In this document: positions 1-6,821 of the stretch, one piece after another
How the letters are laid out: every line of letters starts with the position of its first letter
Numbering within the stretch: position 1 is the first letter of the stretch
Source of the DNA: Bacteriovoracaceae bacterium
GTDB lineage: Bacteria > Bdellovibrionota > Bacteriovoracia > Bacteriovoracales > Bacteriovoracaceae
Direction of reading: 5' to 3'
DNA length: 36,278 nucleotides
Assembly: GCA_947451425.1 (NCBI GenBank)
Contig: CANGAC010000008.1
Coordinates: 1 to 36,278, forward strand
Notes under the pieces: model-generated
Seen by the model: only the letters and a program-made list of their open reading frames with translations
What the model was told of the DNA's origin: nothing
Databases searched by the model: none
Made by a program: the position numbers and the translations under genes

Positions 1-672
1 GTAAGGACGGGAAGCTTTCGTCGGTTCATCATTTCTTTTTGAGAGTGCTTTCATGTTCGCAAAGCCTGCGATCGGAGAAGCTGTCACGACGGCTTCTGTT
101 CCACCCGTGATCATGGCGTCCTGACGACCGAGCATAATCTCGGTAGCGGCGACACCGATGGCGTGCGCACTTGAAGCACAGGCCGAAGCTATCGAGAAAT
201 TGATTCCCTTAAAGCCGTAATGAATCGCCATCAGTCCTGGCGCCATATTCGGAATGACGGAAGGAATGAAGAACGGAGACACGCGACGCGGTCCCTTTTC
301 ATGCATGGCTATGATGTTCTGTTCAATGTGCGGAAATCCACCGAGACCCGTTCCGAAAACGATTCCGATTTTTTCCTGCTTGTATCCAGCTTCGAGAATG
401 CCGGATTTGGTGATCGCTTCATCACCTGCGTGAAGAGCGTATTGGTTGAAGAGATCAAAACGATCCTGATCTTTCGGATCCATCAACTTGTCGGAGAGTT
501 TGAAGTTCCGCACGACTCCCGCGAAGTTCACGGCCCAGCCTTCTGTCGACAACCGGTCAATAGTGGAGATACCAGACTTACCGGCCATCGCGTTTTCCCA
601 GATTTCAGGAAGGGAGTTTCCGAGGCCGCAGATTGCGCCAATTCCAGTTACAGCTACACGATTAAGTTTCAT
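1..672 (-). CDS. fabF: 3-oxoacyl-ACP synthase II, 5' part (window edge)
   Basis: This is the N-terminal 224 residues of a beta-ketoacyl-ACP synthase; the gene continues beyond base 1. FabF condenses malonyl-ACP with a growing acyl-ACP in cytoplasmic type II fatty acid elongation. The start (MKLNRVAVTGIGAIC) and the nucleophile region (FSIASACASSAHAIG, Cys165) match the family; E. coli FabF uses Cys163. The two active-site histidines lie outside the window. An AAGGA site sits 7-8 bases before the ATG. It is the last visible gene of the minus-strand fab cluster. It is separated from acpP by a terminator and two further hairpins, so its dose may be set separately from acpP. Confidence 0.95.
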   Translation of the reverse strand, partial: MKLNRVAVTGIGAICGLGNSLPEIWENAMAGKSGISTIDRLSTEGWAVNFAGVVRNFKLSDKLMDPKDQDRFDLFNQYALHAGDEAITKSGILEAGYKQEKIGIVFGTGLGGFPHIEQNIIAMHEKGPRRVSPFFIPSVIPNMAPGLMAIHYGFKGINFSIASACASSAHAIGVAATEIMLGRQDAMITGGTEAVVTASPIAGFANMKALSKRNDEPTKASRPY

Positions 673-685
673 ATTTGTGTCCTTC

Positions 686-747
686 GCCGCTTCCTTGGCA
701 TCCTGCCACCAGCGGCATACCGGTCACGCGCTTCGCGCTTCCTGACC
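686..747 (-). promoter_or_regulatory. Structured leader of fabF (two hairpins)
   Basis: Two potential hairpins lie between the acpP terminator and fabF. The proximal one pairs GCCGC (686-690) with GCGGC (712-716) and, inside it, TGGCA (696-700) with TGCCA (704-708). The distal one pairs GGTCA (722-726) with TGACC (743-747) and CGCG (727-730) with CGCG (734-737). In the minus-strand transcript the proximal stem ends directly beside the fabF Shine-Dalgarno (680-685), so it could affect initiation. The pairing is visible in the sequence; the function is inferred. Confidence 0.4.
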
Positions 748-751
748 ATAA

Positions 752-777
752 ACAAAAAAGGCTCCCCGAAGGGAGCC
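752..777 (-). terminator. Intrinsic terminator after acpP
   Basis: A perfect 7-bp stem, GGCTCCC (760-766) with GGGAGCC (771-777), closes a tetraloop that reads TTCG on the minus strand. It is followed there by a run of T (759-752). This is a textbook Rho-independent terminator placed 10 bases after the acpP stop. It lies upstream of fabF, so fabF would need read-through or its own promoter. Confidence 0.88.
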
Positions 778-787
778 CTGTGAGCGA

Positions 788-1021
788 TTAGTGTGACTTT
801 GATTTCAAGTAGGTGACAACATCACCGATCGACTTGAGGTTTTCTGTTTCATCTTCAGGGATCTCAACGCCGAACTCATCTTCCATCTTCATCATGAGTT
901 CAACCATGTCCAAAGAATCAAGGTTAAGATCGTCTACGAAGCTTGTGTTGAGGCTGATGTTAGCCGAATCCATTTTTGTAGCTTCAGAAACGAGCTTGAT
1001 CACTTTGTCTTGTAATTCCAT
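788..1021 (-). CDS. acpP: Acyl carrier protein
   Basis: A 77-residue acidic protein with the phosphopantetheine attachment motif LNLDSLDMVELMMKMEDEFG; Ser36 is the expected modification site. ACP carries acyl intermediates between the Fab enzymes as thioesters in the cytoplasm. The length and the helix II sequence are typical of the family. A GGAGG site lies upstream of the ATG. The gene follows fabG by 61 bases and is followed by a strong terminator, as expected for a highly expressed short message. Confidence 0.97.
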   Translation of the reverse strand: MELQDKVIKLVSEATKMDSANISLNTSFVDDLNLDSLDMVELMMKMEDEFGVEIPEDETENLKSIGDVVTYLKSKSH

Positions 1022-1082
1022 TTCAATATCCTCCGAGATGAGAAATCATTAACTTAAACTGTAAAAAGTTTCAGTTAAGGTA

Positions 1083-1841
1083 TTAGATGTACAGCCCTCC
1101 GTCAATTTTAATCACCTCTCCGGTGACATAGCTTGACGCACGACTCAGTAAGAAACATGTGAGATTAGATACTTCGTCAGTCGTTCCAAAACGGCCCAAA
1201 GGAATCGCCTTATTATATTCCTCTTTCGCCTTATCCTGGAGGGCATCGGTCATGTCTGTCTGAATGAATCCCGGACAGATCACGTTCGAGCGAAGATTAC
1301 GGGAAGCGAGTTCTTTGGCGACCGATTTCGAGAAGCCAATGAGGCCCGCTTTAGAAGCTGCGTAGGCGGCCTGAGAAGGATTCCCCATGAGACCAACAAT
1401 TGAGCTCATGTGAACGATCGAAACGTCCTGGGCCTTGAGGAAATTTCTCGAAAGTGCCTGAGTGACCATCATTGAACCCTTTAAGTTCGTATCGATGATC
1501 GAAGAAATTTCATCCGGCTTAAGTCTGAGAAGAAGCGTGTCTTTTGAAACGCCGGCGTTGTTCACAAGTCCTGAGATGGGAGCGACCGTTTTTGTGAATT
1601 CATCGATCGCCTTGGTCATCGCTTCGTAGTCAGTCACATCGAACTTGAGCCCCGTCGCTTTTCCGCCGGCCTTCTCGAGTTCTTCCTTGAGCGCCATCGC
1701 CTTGGCTTCATCGCCACGGTAATTGAAAACCACATGCGCACCTTGTGCGGAGAGGGCAAGAGCAATCGATTTTCCGATTCCGCGGGCGGCACCAGTCACG
1801 AGGATGACTTTATCTTTAAGGTCTGAGTAGGTTGCGATCAC
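1083..1841 (-). CDS. fabG: 3-oxoacyl-ACP reductase
   Basis: A short-chain dehydrogenase of 252 residues that reduces beta-ketoacyl-ACP with NADPH. The Rossmann motif TGAARGIG is at residues 16-23 and NNAG at 94-97. The catalytic Ser147, Tyr160 and Lys164 have the family spacing (Y-x3-K). The start is GTG. It overlaps the fabD stop in a GTGA tetranucleotide, with a GGAGG-like site just upstream, so translation is probably coupled to fabD. The fabH-fabD-fabG-acpP order supports the FabG assignment over other SDR enzymes. Confidence 0.95.
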   Translation of the reverse strand: MIATYSDLKDKVILVTGAARGIGKSIALALSAQGAHVVFNYRGDEAKAMALKEELEKAGGKATGLKFDVTDYEAMTKAIDEFTKTVAPISGLVNNAGVSKDTLLLRLKPDEISSIIDTNLKGSMMVTQALSRNFLKAQDVSIVHMSSIVGLMGNPSQAAYAASKAGLIGFSKSVAKELASRNLRSNVICPGFIQTDMTDALQDKAKEEYNKAIPLGRFGTTDEVSNLTCFLLSRASSYVTGEVIKIDGGLYI

Positions 1842-2770
1842 AGGGCCTCCACTTCGGCAAATCCAGTCTCGGTATCGAGGCTGATGACTTTAATGTTCGG
1901 ATTAATTTTCTTGATGAGACCTGCGAGAACTTTCCCCGGGCCGCATTCGATGATGACGGTAGCATCGGCCAGTTTTTGAATGGAATGAGTCCACAACACT
2001 GAACCGCAAACTTGCTTTAAAAGATTCTCGCGGATCGTCTGAGGATTGGTATCAGTTGCGTACTCTTTAGCATCGACGTTCGCGATGTAATTGTAGCGGA
2101 GATTTTTAAAATCAATTTTCTCGAGAACGGGTTTGAGCTTCAATTCTGCCGGCTTCATCAGTGCGCAGTGGAAAGGAGCCGAAACCTGAAGTTCGATCGC
2201 TTTCACTCGATCATTGGTTTTTTCTCCCATGAGACGGATCGCGCGTTCGCACGCAAATTTGTCTCCGGAAATAACGATCTGAGAGGGCTCATTGAAATTG
2301 GCCGGCTGAACTTTCTCATCCGAAGTAGAAGCTGCTTCGCAGGCCTCTTTTACGGTTTCTTCCGTTTGTTTCAGGATCGCGTACATCGTTCCCTTACCGG
2401 CAGGAACAGCTTCCTGCATGTATTTTCCGCGGTAGTGGACGGCACGAACCGCATCTTCAAAATTCATCACACCGGCAGCGGCCAGAGCAGCATACTCGCC
2501 AACGGAGTGGCCAAGAACGCGTTCAATCGTGATGTTTTTATTTTTGAGAAGGCCTTCGAGTTTTTCAAAGAGCATGAGTGAGTGAGCGACGATAGCAGGC
2601 TGAGTATTTTCTGTGAGTTTTAAGTCATCGGCGGGGCCTTCGAGCATCATCTTTTTCAGATCGTAGCCGGTGGCCTTGTTGGCATTGGCAAAATGAGCGT
2701 GGTCGGAAAAAACTTTTCCCATCCCCACATATTGTGTTCCCTGACCAGGGAAGACGACTGTGACTTTCAT
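1838..2770 (-). CDS. fabD: Malonyl-CoA:ACP transacylase
   Basis: A 310-residue acyltransferase that moves malonate from CoA to ACP, supplying the extender unit to FabF and FabH. The N-terminal VFPGQGTQYVGMG, the nucleophile elbow GHSVGEYAAL (Ser89) and the catalytic histidine in SAPFHCALM (His200) are all present. An AGGA site precedes the ATG. The gene lies 9 bases after fabH and overlaps fabG by four bases. Confidence 0.96.
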   Translation of the reverse strand: MKVTVVFPGQGTQYVGMGKVFSDHAHFANANKATGYDLKKMMLEGPADDLKLTENTQPAIVAHSLMLFEKLEGLLKNKNITIERVLGHSVGEYAALAAAGVMNFEDAVRAVHYRGKYMQEAVPAGKGTMYAILKQTEETVKEACEAASTSDEKVQPANFNEPSQIVISGDKFACERAIRLMGEKTNDRVKAIELQVSAPFHCALMKPAELKLKPVLEKIDFKNLRYNYIANVDAKEYATDTNPQTIRENLLKQVCGSVLWTHSIQKLADATVIIECGPGKVLAGLIKKINPNIKVISLDTETGFAEVEAL

Positions 2771-2779
2771 AGATGTCCT

Positions 2780-3781
2780 TTAGTATTTAAGGAAGACGGC
2801 ACCTGCGGTGAGGCCCGCTCCGAAAGCTGCGAGTAGGATATTGTCTCCGCGCTTGATTTTTCCTGCGCGAATCCACTCATCAAGAGCAACCGGCACAGTG
2901 GCGGAAGAGGTGTTGGCGTATTTCTGAACGTTGATCACCACTTTCTCTGTCGGGAAGTTGAATCTTTGTCCGACAGCTTCGATGATCCGGAGGTTCGCCT
3001 GGTGAGGAATGAACCAGTCCACATCATTGATCGTGAGTTCAGCGTCCTTCACGACTTTTTCTGCGTGAGCGGCCATGGTTTTCACGGCGGCCTTGAAAAT
3101 TTCCTGACCGTTCATCGTCATCCACTGATCTTTCGAATCAAGGAGTTCGTGCGTGAGTTTCATGTTCGATCCCCCCGCCCAGAGAGCAAGGTGATCTTTC
3201 TTGGAAGAATCTGAAGAGAGGACAGTGGAATAAATTTTTGAATCTTCGTTCTCAGCTGCGCGGCCGAGGATCGCGACTCCGCAACCATCTCCGAACAGAA
3301 TGCAGGTGTTCCGGTCATCCCAGTTATTAAATGACGAGAGCATTTCTGATCCCACAACCAGGATGTGCTTATACATGCCGGTCTTGATCATCGCGTCCGC
3401 CATCGGCAAGAGATACATCCAGCCGGAACAGGCAGCGTTCACATCGAGAGCAGGGCAGTTATTCGTGATCCCGAGCTTGAACTGAAGCATGGAAGCAGCG
3501 TTGGGCATCGGCTGATCGGCCATCGTGGAAGAAAGAAGGATGCAGTCGATATCATTCGGTGTGAGGTTCGCGGCTTCGAGGGCCTTGAGTGTTGCCCGCG
3601 CGGCCATGCCGGATGGATTTTCGTCTTTCGAAAGATCAGAGATCCGGCGCTCGTGAATGCCCGTGCGCTCGACGATCCACTCGTGAGAAGTGTCGACTCG
3701 TTTAGCGATATCGTAATTGGTGAGAATTTTGTCCGGCATGTAGGAGCCGGTTCCCAGGATTTTCGTATTGAACTGCTTCAT
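2780..3781 (-). CDS. fabH: 3-oxoacyl-ACP synthase III
   Basis: A 333-residue initiating condensing enzyme that joins acetyl-CoA (or another acyl-CoA) to malonyl-ACP. The Cys-His-Asn triad is complete: Cys118 in DVNAACSGW, His260 in IPHQANLRI and Asn290 in KYANTSSATVP. I chose the ATG at 3781 because GAGGATA lies correctly upstream. A longer frame from a TTG would put that ribosome site inside the gene. A terminator hairpin lies 15-42 bases upstream, so expression relative to rpmF may depend on read-through. Confidence 0.95.
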   Translation of the reverse strand: MKQFNTKILGTGSYMPDKILTNYDIAKRVDTSHEWIVERTGIHERRISDLSKDENPSGMAARATLKALEAANLTPNDIDCILLSSTMADQPMPNAASMLQFKLGITNNCPALDVNAACSGWMYLLPMADAMIKTGMYKHILVVGSEMLSSFNNWDDRNTCILFGDGCGVAILGRAAENEDSKIYSTVLSSDSSKKDHLALWAGGSNMKLTHELLDSKDQWMTMNGQEIFKAAVKTMAAHAEKVVKDAELTINDVDWFIPHQANLRIIEAVGQRFNFPTEKVVINVQKYANTSSATVPVALDEWIRAGKIKRGDNILLAAFGAGLTAGAVFLKY

Positions 3782-3795
3782 AAAAAATATCCTCA

Positions 3796-3823
3796 AAATA
3801 AAAAAGCCTTCTTGCGAAGGCTT
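3796..3823 (-). terminator. Intrinsic terminator between rpmF and fabH
   Basis: An 8-bp perfect stem, AAGCCTTC (3804-3811) with GAAGGCTT (3816-3823), closes a loop reading GCAA on the minus strand. A T-rich tract follows directly and runs into the fabH ribosome site. It should reduce transcription from yceD-rpmF into the fab genes. Confidence 0.75.
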
Positions 3824-3847
3824 TCTTAGTAAAAATCTTTTAAGTGA

Positions 3848-4060
3848 TTAAGCCTGAGCGGCGTTGGCGTCAGCCTTAACCTTGATTTCCATGACTTGCT
3901 TACCTTTGTAGTGGCCGCAAGTGGCACATACGTGGTGAGGAAGTTGAGAATCACCGCAGTTCGTGCAGGCCTGTGGAAACTTTCTGTAAAGTTTGTGATG
4001 CTGGCCAGCTCGTCTTAAGCCTTTACGAGAAACGCTGGTTCTTTTCTTAGGTACTGCCAC
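3848..4060 (-). CDS. rpmF: 50S ribosomal protein L32
   Basis: A 70-residue basic protein. It opens with MAVPKKRTS and has a zinc-ribbon pattern, Cys32-x2-Cys35 and Cys45-x2-Cys48, as in zinc-binding L32. It is a component of the large ribosomal subunit. The start is GTG with a GGAGG site five bases upstream. The yceD-rpmF-fab order is a widespread bacterial arrangement linking ribosome and lipid synthesis. Confidence 0.96.
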   Translation of the reverse strand: MAVPKKRTSVSRKGLRRAGQHHKLYRKFPQACTNCGDSQLPHHVCATCGHYKGKQVMEIKVKADANAAQA

Positions 4061-4081
4061 AAATGCCTCCGAATATAGGAT

Positions 4082-4094
4082 CTAATCTTATTAG
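4082..4094. repeat. Small palindrome upstream of rpmF
   Basis: CTAAT (4082-4086) and ATTAG (4090-4094) are separated by CTT in the AT-rich gap before rpmF. It could be a regulator site, but a 5-bp arm in AT-rich DNA can arise by chance. Confidence 0.25.
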
Positions 4095-4124
4095 TTAAAA
4101 AATGAGTTTCTATTTCTAATATAG

Positions 4125-4171
4125 TTGGCTTCTGTTGCCAAGCCTAAAATCCAGAAGTCTTAGGCTTCTGG
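4125..4171. other. Competing hairpins at the yceD 3' end
   Basis: Three pairings overlap here: TTGGC (4125-4129) with GCCAA (4137-4141); AAGCCTAA (4140-4147) with TTAGGCTT (4160-4167); and CCAGAAG (4151-4157) with CTTCTGG (4165-4171). The last two exclude each other. No T-run follows on the minus strand, so this is not a clear terminator. It may be an RNA processing or stability element between yceD and rpmF. Confidence 0.3.
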
Positions 4172-4696
4172 AGTATCTACGCCTTCCAGCTTACTGTCTG
4201 CGTCAAGAATTGGGTAAAGATCGAGGTTCAAAAAGATCTGCTCGTGGATCATTTCCTGGAAATTTACAGTCCTATCGTCATAGAAATAGATCTCATAGAC
4301 CTCGTTTTCGATATAGGTCTCGTCGATATCCTTGAAAAGCTCTGTTTCCGAAAGGGCCTGGTCAATAAAGCAGATCTTGAAGGCGACATCGAGATCCTTT
4401 CTCATGGGCTTCAGGGTCCGGATGCATTCCGTGGCGTAAGTCGCCTCGATATGGCCTTTCACGAGGAGATATTCTCCCAGGTCATTTTTGTTTTTCTTGG
4501 TCATTTCCCCGAAAGCAACGAGGGTTGTTTCCTTCAGATATTCGTCGGGTTTTTTCTCCGTGGCATTCTCATTGAGCTCCACCAGCATCTCGCGCATCCA
4601 GTCCGTATTGTCCTGATCGAACTCAAATTCCAGAGTATTATTATTGGCGAGTTTAATCAGATTAATCTGCGCGCCGATTTTTTCGTGCTTTTGCAT
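4160..4696 (-). CDS. yceD: YceD/DUF177 family protein
   Basis: A 178-residue acidic cytoplasmic protein immediately upstream of rpmF, the conserved position of the DUF177 (YceD) family. The family has been linked to 23S rRNA/large-subunit maturation. The family's C-x-R-C region appears as TECIRTLKPM, with the second cysteine replaced by threonine. The ATG at 4696 is preceded by AAAGG at about six bases. A longer open frame upstream runs antisense through the kinase gene and is not credible. Position carries much of this call; sequence similarity alone is modest. Confidence 0.75.
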   Translation of the reverse strand: MQKHEKIGAQINLIKLANNNTLEFEFDQDNTDWMREMLVELNENATEKKPDEYLKETTLVAFGEMTKKNKNDLGEYLLVKGHIEATYATECIRTLKPMRKDLDVAFKICFIDQALSETELFKDIDETYIENEVYEIYFYDDRTVNFQEMIHEQIFLNLDLYPILDADSKLEGVDTPEA

Positions 4697-4722
4697 AGAA
4701 GACCTTTTGCTTATTTCCCTGT

Positions 4723-4751
4723 TTAATAGGGGAGATTTCACAAACTCACAA
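4723..4751 (-). promoter_or_regulatory. Candidate promoter of the yceD-rpmF-fab cluster
   Basis: On the minus strand, TTGTGA (4751-4746), a 17-base spacer and TATTAA (4728-4723) form a sigma70-like promoter with four of six consensus bases in each box. The distance to the yceD ATG is about 26 bases. It lies in the 63-bp gap to the divergent kinase gene. Confidence 0.4.
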
Positions 4752-4759
4752 GGGCCCTT

Positions 4760-5284
4760 ATGGCTGATTGCGAAAAAATTCTGATCGCGGGCTTCGCGGG
4801 AGCGGGAAAAAGCTCGTTTCTCCGGGAACTGAAGCGTTCCGCCCCGGATAACTGGCGCCGCCTCGATGATCTGGACGACCTGATTTTCCTGAACCACGGA
4901 AAAGGCCGCTCCAGCCTCGCGAACTGTATCGAGGATTGGGGCTGGGAGAAATTCCGCGCCCTCGAGGAGCAGGAACTGGAAAAATGGGTGGAAACTCCCG
5001 GGAAAGGGGTTCTCGCTCTCGGAGGGGGAAGTCTTAATGAAGAGAATTTTGCGGGCCTCTGTGAGAAAGCGCGGATTTTTCTTCTCGAAGTGAACTTTGA
5101 AACGGCCTGGTACCGGGTCTCTCAGGATCAGGAGCGGCCACTGGCGCAGAAAGGTGAGAACTACATGCGGTTTCTCTTTGAGAAAAGACAGAAGGTTTTC
5201 GCCCGAATCCCTTGGAAAATGACGAATTCTGATGAGACGGACCTCAAAGCGCTTGCCCGAGCTTTCTGGCAAGGGATACCATAA
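4760..5284 (+). CDS. aroK: Shikimate kinase-like protein
   Basis: A 174-residue P-loop kinase, the usual length of AroK, which phosphorylates shikimate in the chorismate pathway. The Walker A motif GFAGAGKS is at residues 11-18. An acidic stretch (DLDDLI) follows where AroK binds substrate and magnesium. The arginine of GWEKFRALEEQEL, the LALGGGSL glycine triplet, the RPLA lid arginine and a later FEKRQKVFAR match the AroK landmarks in order. It stands alone, with a divergent operon on its left and a long inverted repeat two bases after its stop. A related small-molecule kinase cannot be excluded. Confidence 0.8.
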   Translation: MADCEKILIAGFAGAGKSSFLRELKRSAPDNWRRLDDLDDLIFLNHGKGRSSLANCIEDWGWEKFRALEEQELEKWVETPGKGVLALGGGSLNEENFAGLCEKARIFLLEVNFETAWYRVSQDQERPLAQKGENYMRFLFEKRQKVFARIPWKMTNSDETDLKALARAFWQGIP

Positions 5285-5286
5285 TT

Positions 5287-5362
5287 AGGTTCCATCACAC
5301 TTTTACTTAAACAAAGCAGCACTCTTGTGAAGCAATGTTTAAGTAAAAGTGTGTTGGAACCT
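5287..5362. repeat. 27-bp near-perfect inverted repeat
   Basis: The arms 5287-5313 and 5336-5362 are reverse complements at 26 of 27 positions; the only mismatch is T5295 against T5354. The loop is 22 bases (5314-5335). The left arm begins two bases after the kinase stop and the right arm is followed by TTTTA. It may work as a terminator or RNase III target, or be a copy of a palindromic repeat family. Only one copy is visible in this window. Confidence 0.9.
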
Positions 5363-5387
5363 TTTATAGGCTTGGAGGCCGATTATT

Positions 5388-6821
5388 ATGCAGACAACTC
5401 AAGGATCAGAGCTCGTCGTTGCCATTCTCATGGATGACCTTTCAGGCGCCAAGGATGTTTCTTCAGCTCTCAGAACCCAGGACATTTTCGCGCATCACTA
5501 CCAATCGCTTGAAGAATTCTGGGGAGCTTCACAGTTAGGTCTTCCGGATCTTCTGATTGTGGATGTGACGAAGATGAGTCAGGGCTCGGTGCAGTTCCGC
5601 AATCACCCGAAAGTGAAAGACGGATCTTTGAAGTACGCATTCTTCTCTAAAGACACGACAAAAATTCTTCTTCAATCAACTCTCGGCATGGAGCCGGTGG
5701 GGTATCTTCACCAGGATATTTCCCTGAACTCTCAGGTGAAATCATTGGTCAGCTCTCTTCGCACAGAAAAAGTGAAGAACGCCGAGATGACCGAGCTTCG
5801 CCAGAAAGTGGAACGAATTCAGAACCGTTCTCAGCGTCTCATCTCTGAGCGCTCAGCCGCGGAAGAATTCATTGCTCACTATGAGTTCATCAGAAACCTG
5901 TGTCTTGAAATTGAAAACGAAGCGACGACGAATGATTTCTCCGCGAGCCTCGTGAACAAACTCGAAAACTGGGATGGGATTACGGGTTATGGTCTGTATG
6001 AACTGAACCAGAGTGGACAAAAATTAGTCGCACCGGAAATTACGAGAAAGAAATTTCATCCGTTCCCGTCGCTCTGGCTTGGCCAGGCGAACACACACGG
6101 AATTGAGCAGTTCGCACAGGACATGGCCCTTCAGGTGGCCAATGACCTCTTTGATATTGAACCGGTTTCGATCCGCGTCCACGGAGCTTCTCACTTACCT
6201 GAGATGCTTCTTTATATTTCCTTCTCGGAAGAGAGAATGGTGAACTTCCCGTGGGACGTTCTTGAGTCATCTTTGTCATCGTCCCTGAGGAAATTAAAAC
6301 TTCAAAGAGACATGCCTCAGTACCAGTCGCAGTTCATGCCGATGTGGGAAGCTCTCGATACGATGGATCGCCTGCAAAAAGACACGATCGATGCTGATCT
6401 CCGGATCATGGCGCTTTCGCTTGTTCCTTTGACCGATGCCGCGAAAAGAAGAACCGGGAACAAGTTTTACTGGTCAGCTTTCTTCAATGATTTTTTCCTC
6501 CAGCTCTCTGGTCGCCTTCAGAAATCAACGAAGCTCTCTCTCATGGGCCCTTGGCACGTGGTCTTCTTCATTCCGAAAGAGAATGTGGAATCTGAATCGC
6601 GCATGCTTCAGGGATTCATGAAGCAGTTTGGCTTCTGGAAATTCTTCGAAGATAACTCTCAGGTCCTGACGGAAGACATGCTTCCGAGCCTGAAACTTCT
6701 TCCGCCTTCTTCTTCGCACTACTTCCGCAGTTTTGAGCGGGAGTTTGAAGAACTCCGGGTGAAAGAAGAAAGTAAGCGCCTCATGAATCAGGTTCGTAAC
6801 GAGAGAAAGCTTTCAGTCTAG
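5388..6821 (+). CDS. Unknown protein with pseudo-receiver-like N-terminus
   Basis: A 477-residue soluble protein I cannot name. Residues 8-120 follow the alternating pattern of a response-regulator receiver. There is an acidic pair, Asp16-Asp17 (AILMDDLSG), a candidate phospho-acceptor Asp59 (LLIVDVTKM) and Ser87 after a hydrophobic strand. The usual lysine is replaced in the GYLHQD segment (105-110), so it may be a pseudo-receiver. Residues of about 122-170 are charged and helical, probably a coiled coil. The remainder (about 170-460) could be a divergent sensory domain. No HTH, HD or GGDEF motif is visible. Its stop TAG directly abuts the alr ATG, so the two are probably co-translated. Confidence 0.85.
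   Translation: MQTTQGSELVVAILMDDLSGAKDVSSALRTQDIFAHHYQSLEEFWGASQLGLPDLLIVDVTKMSQGSVQFRNHPKVKDGSLKYAFFSKDTTKILLQSTLGMEPVGYLHQDISLNSQVKSLVSSLRTEKVKNAEMTELRQKVERIQNRSQRLISERSAAEEFIAHYEFIRNLCLEIENEATTNDFSASLVNKLENWDGITGYGLYELNQSGQKLVAPEITRKKFHPFPSLWLGQANTHGIEQFAQDMALQVANDLFDIEPVSIRVHGASHLPEMLLYISFSEERMVNFPWDVLESSLSSSLRKLKLQRDMPQYQSQFMPMWEALDTMDRLQKDTIDADLRIMALSLVPLTDAAKRRTGNKFYWSAFFNDFFLQLSGRLQKSTKLSLMGPWHVVFFIPKENVESESRMLQGFMKQFGFWKFFEDNSQVLTEDMLPSLKLLPPSSSHYFRSFEREFEELRVKEESKRLMNQVRNERKLSV

Noticed and set aside
220-783. 187-codon open frame on the plus strand at the left edge
   Set aside because: It is antisense to fabF and runs across the fabF leader and the acpP terminator.
4697-5272. Upstream extension of the yceD frame on the minus strand
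   Set aside because: It runs antisense through the shikimate-kinase-like gene, which has a clear P-loop and family motifs, and yceD has its own start with a ribosome site at 4696.
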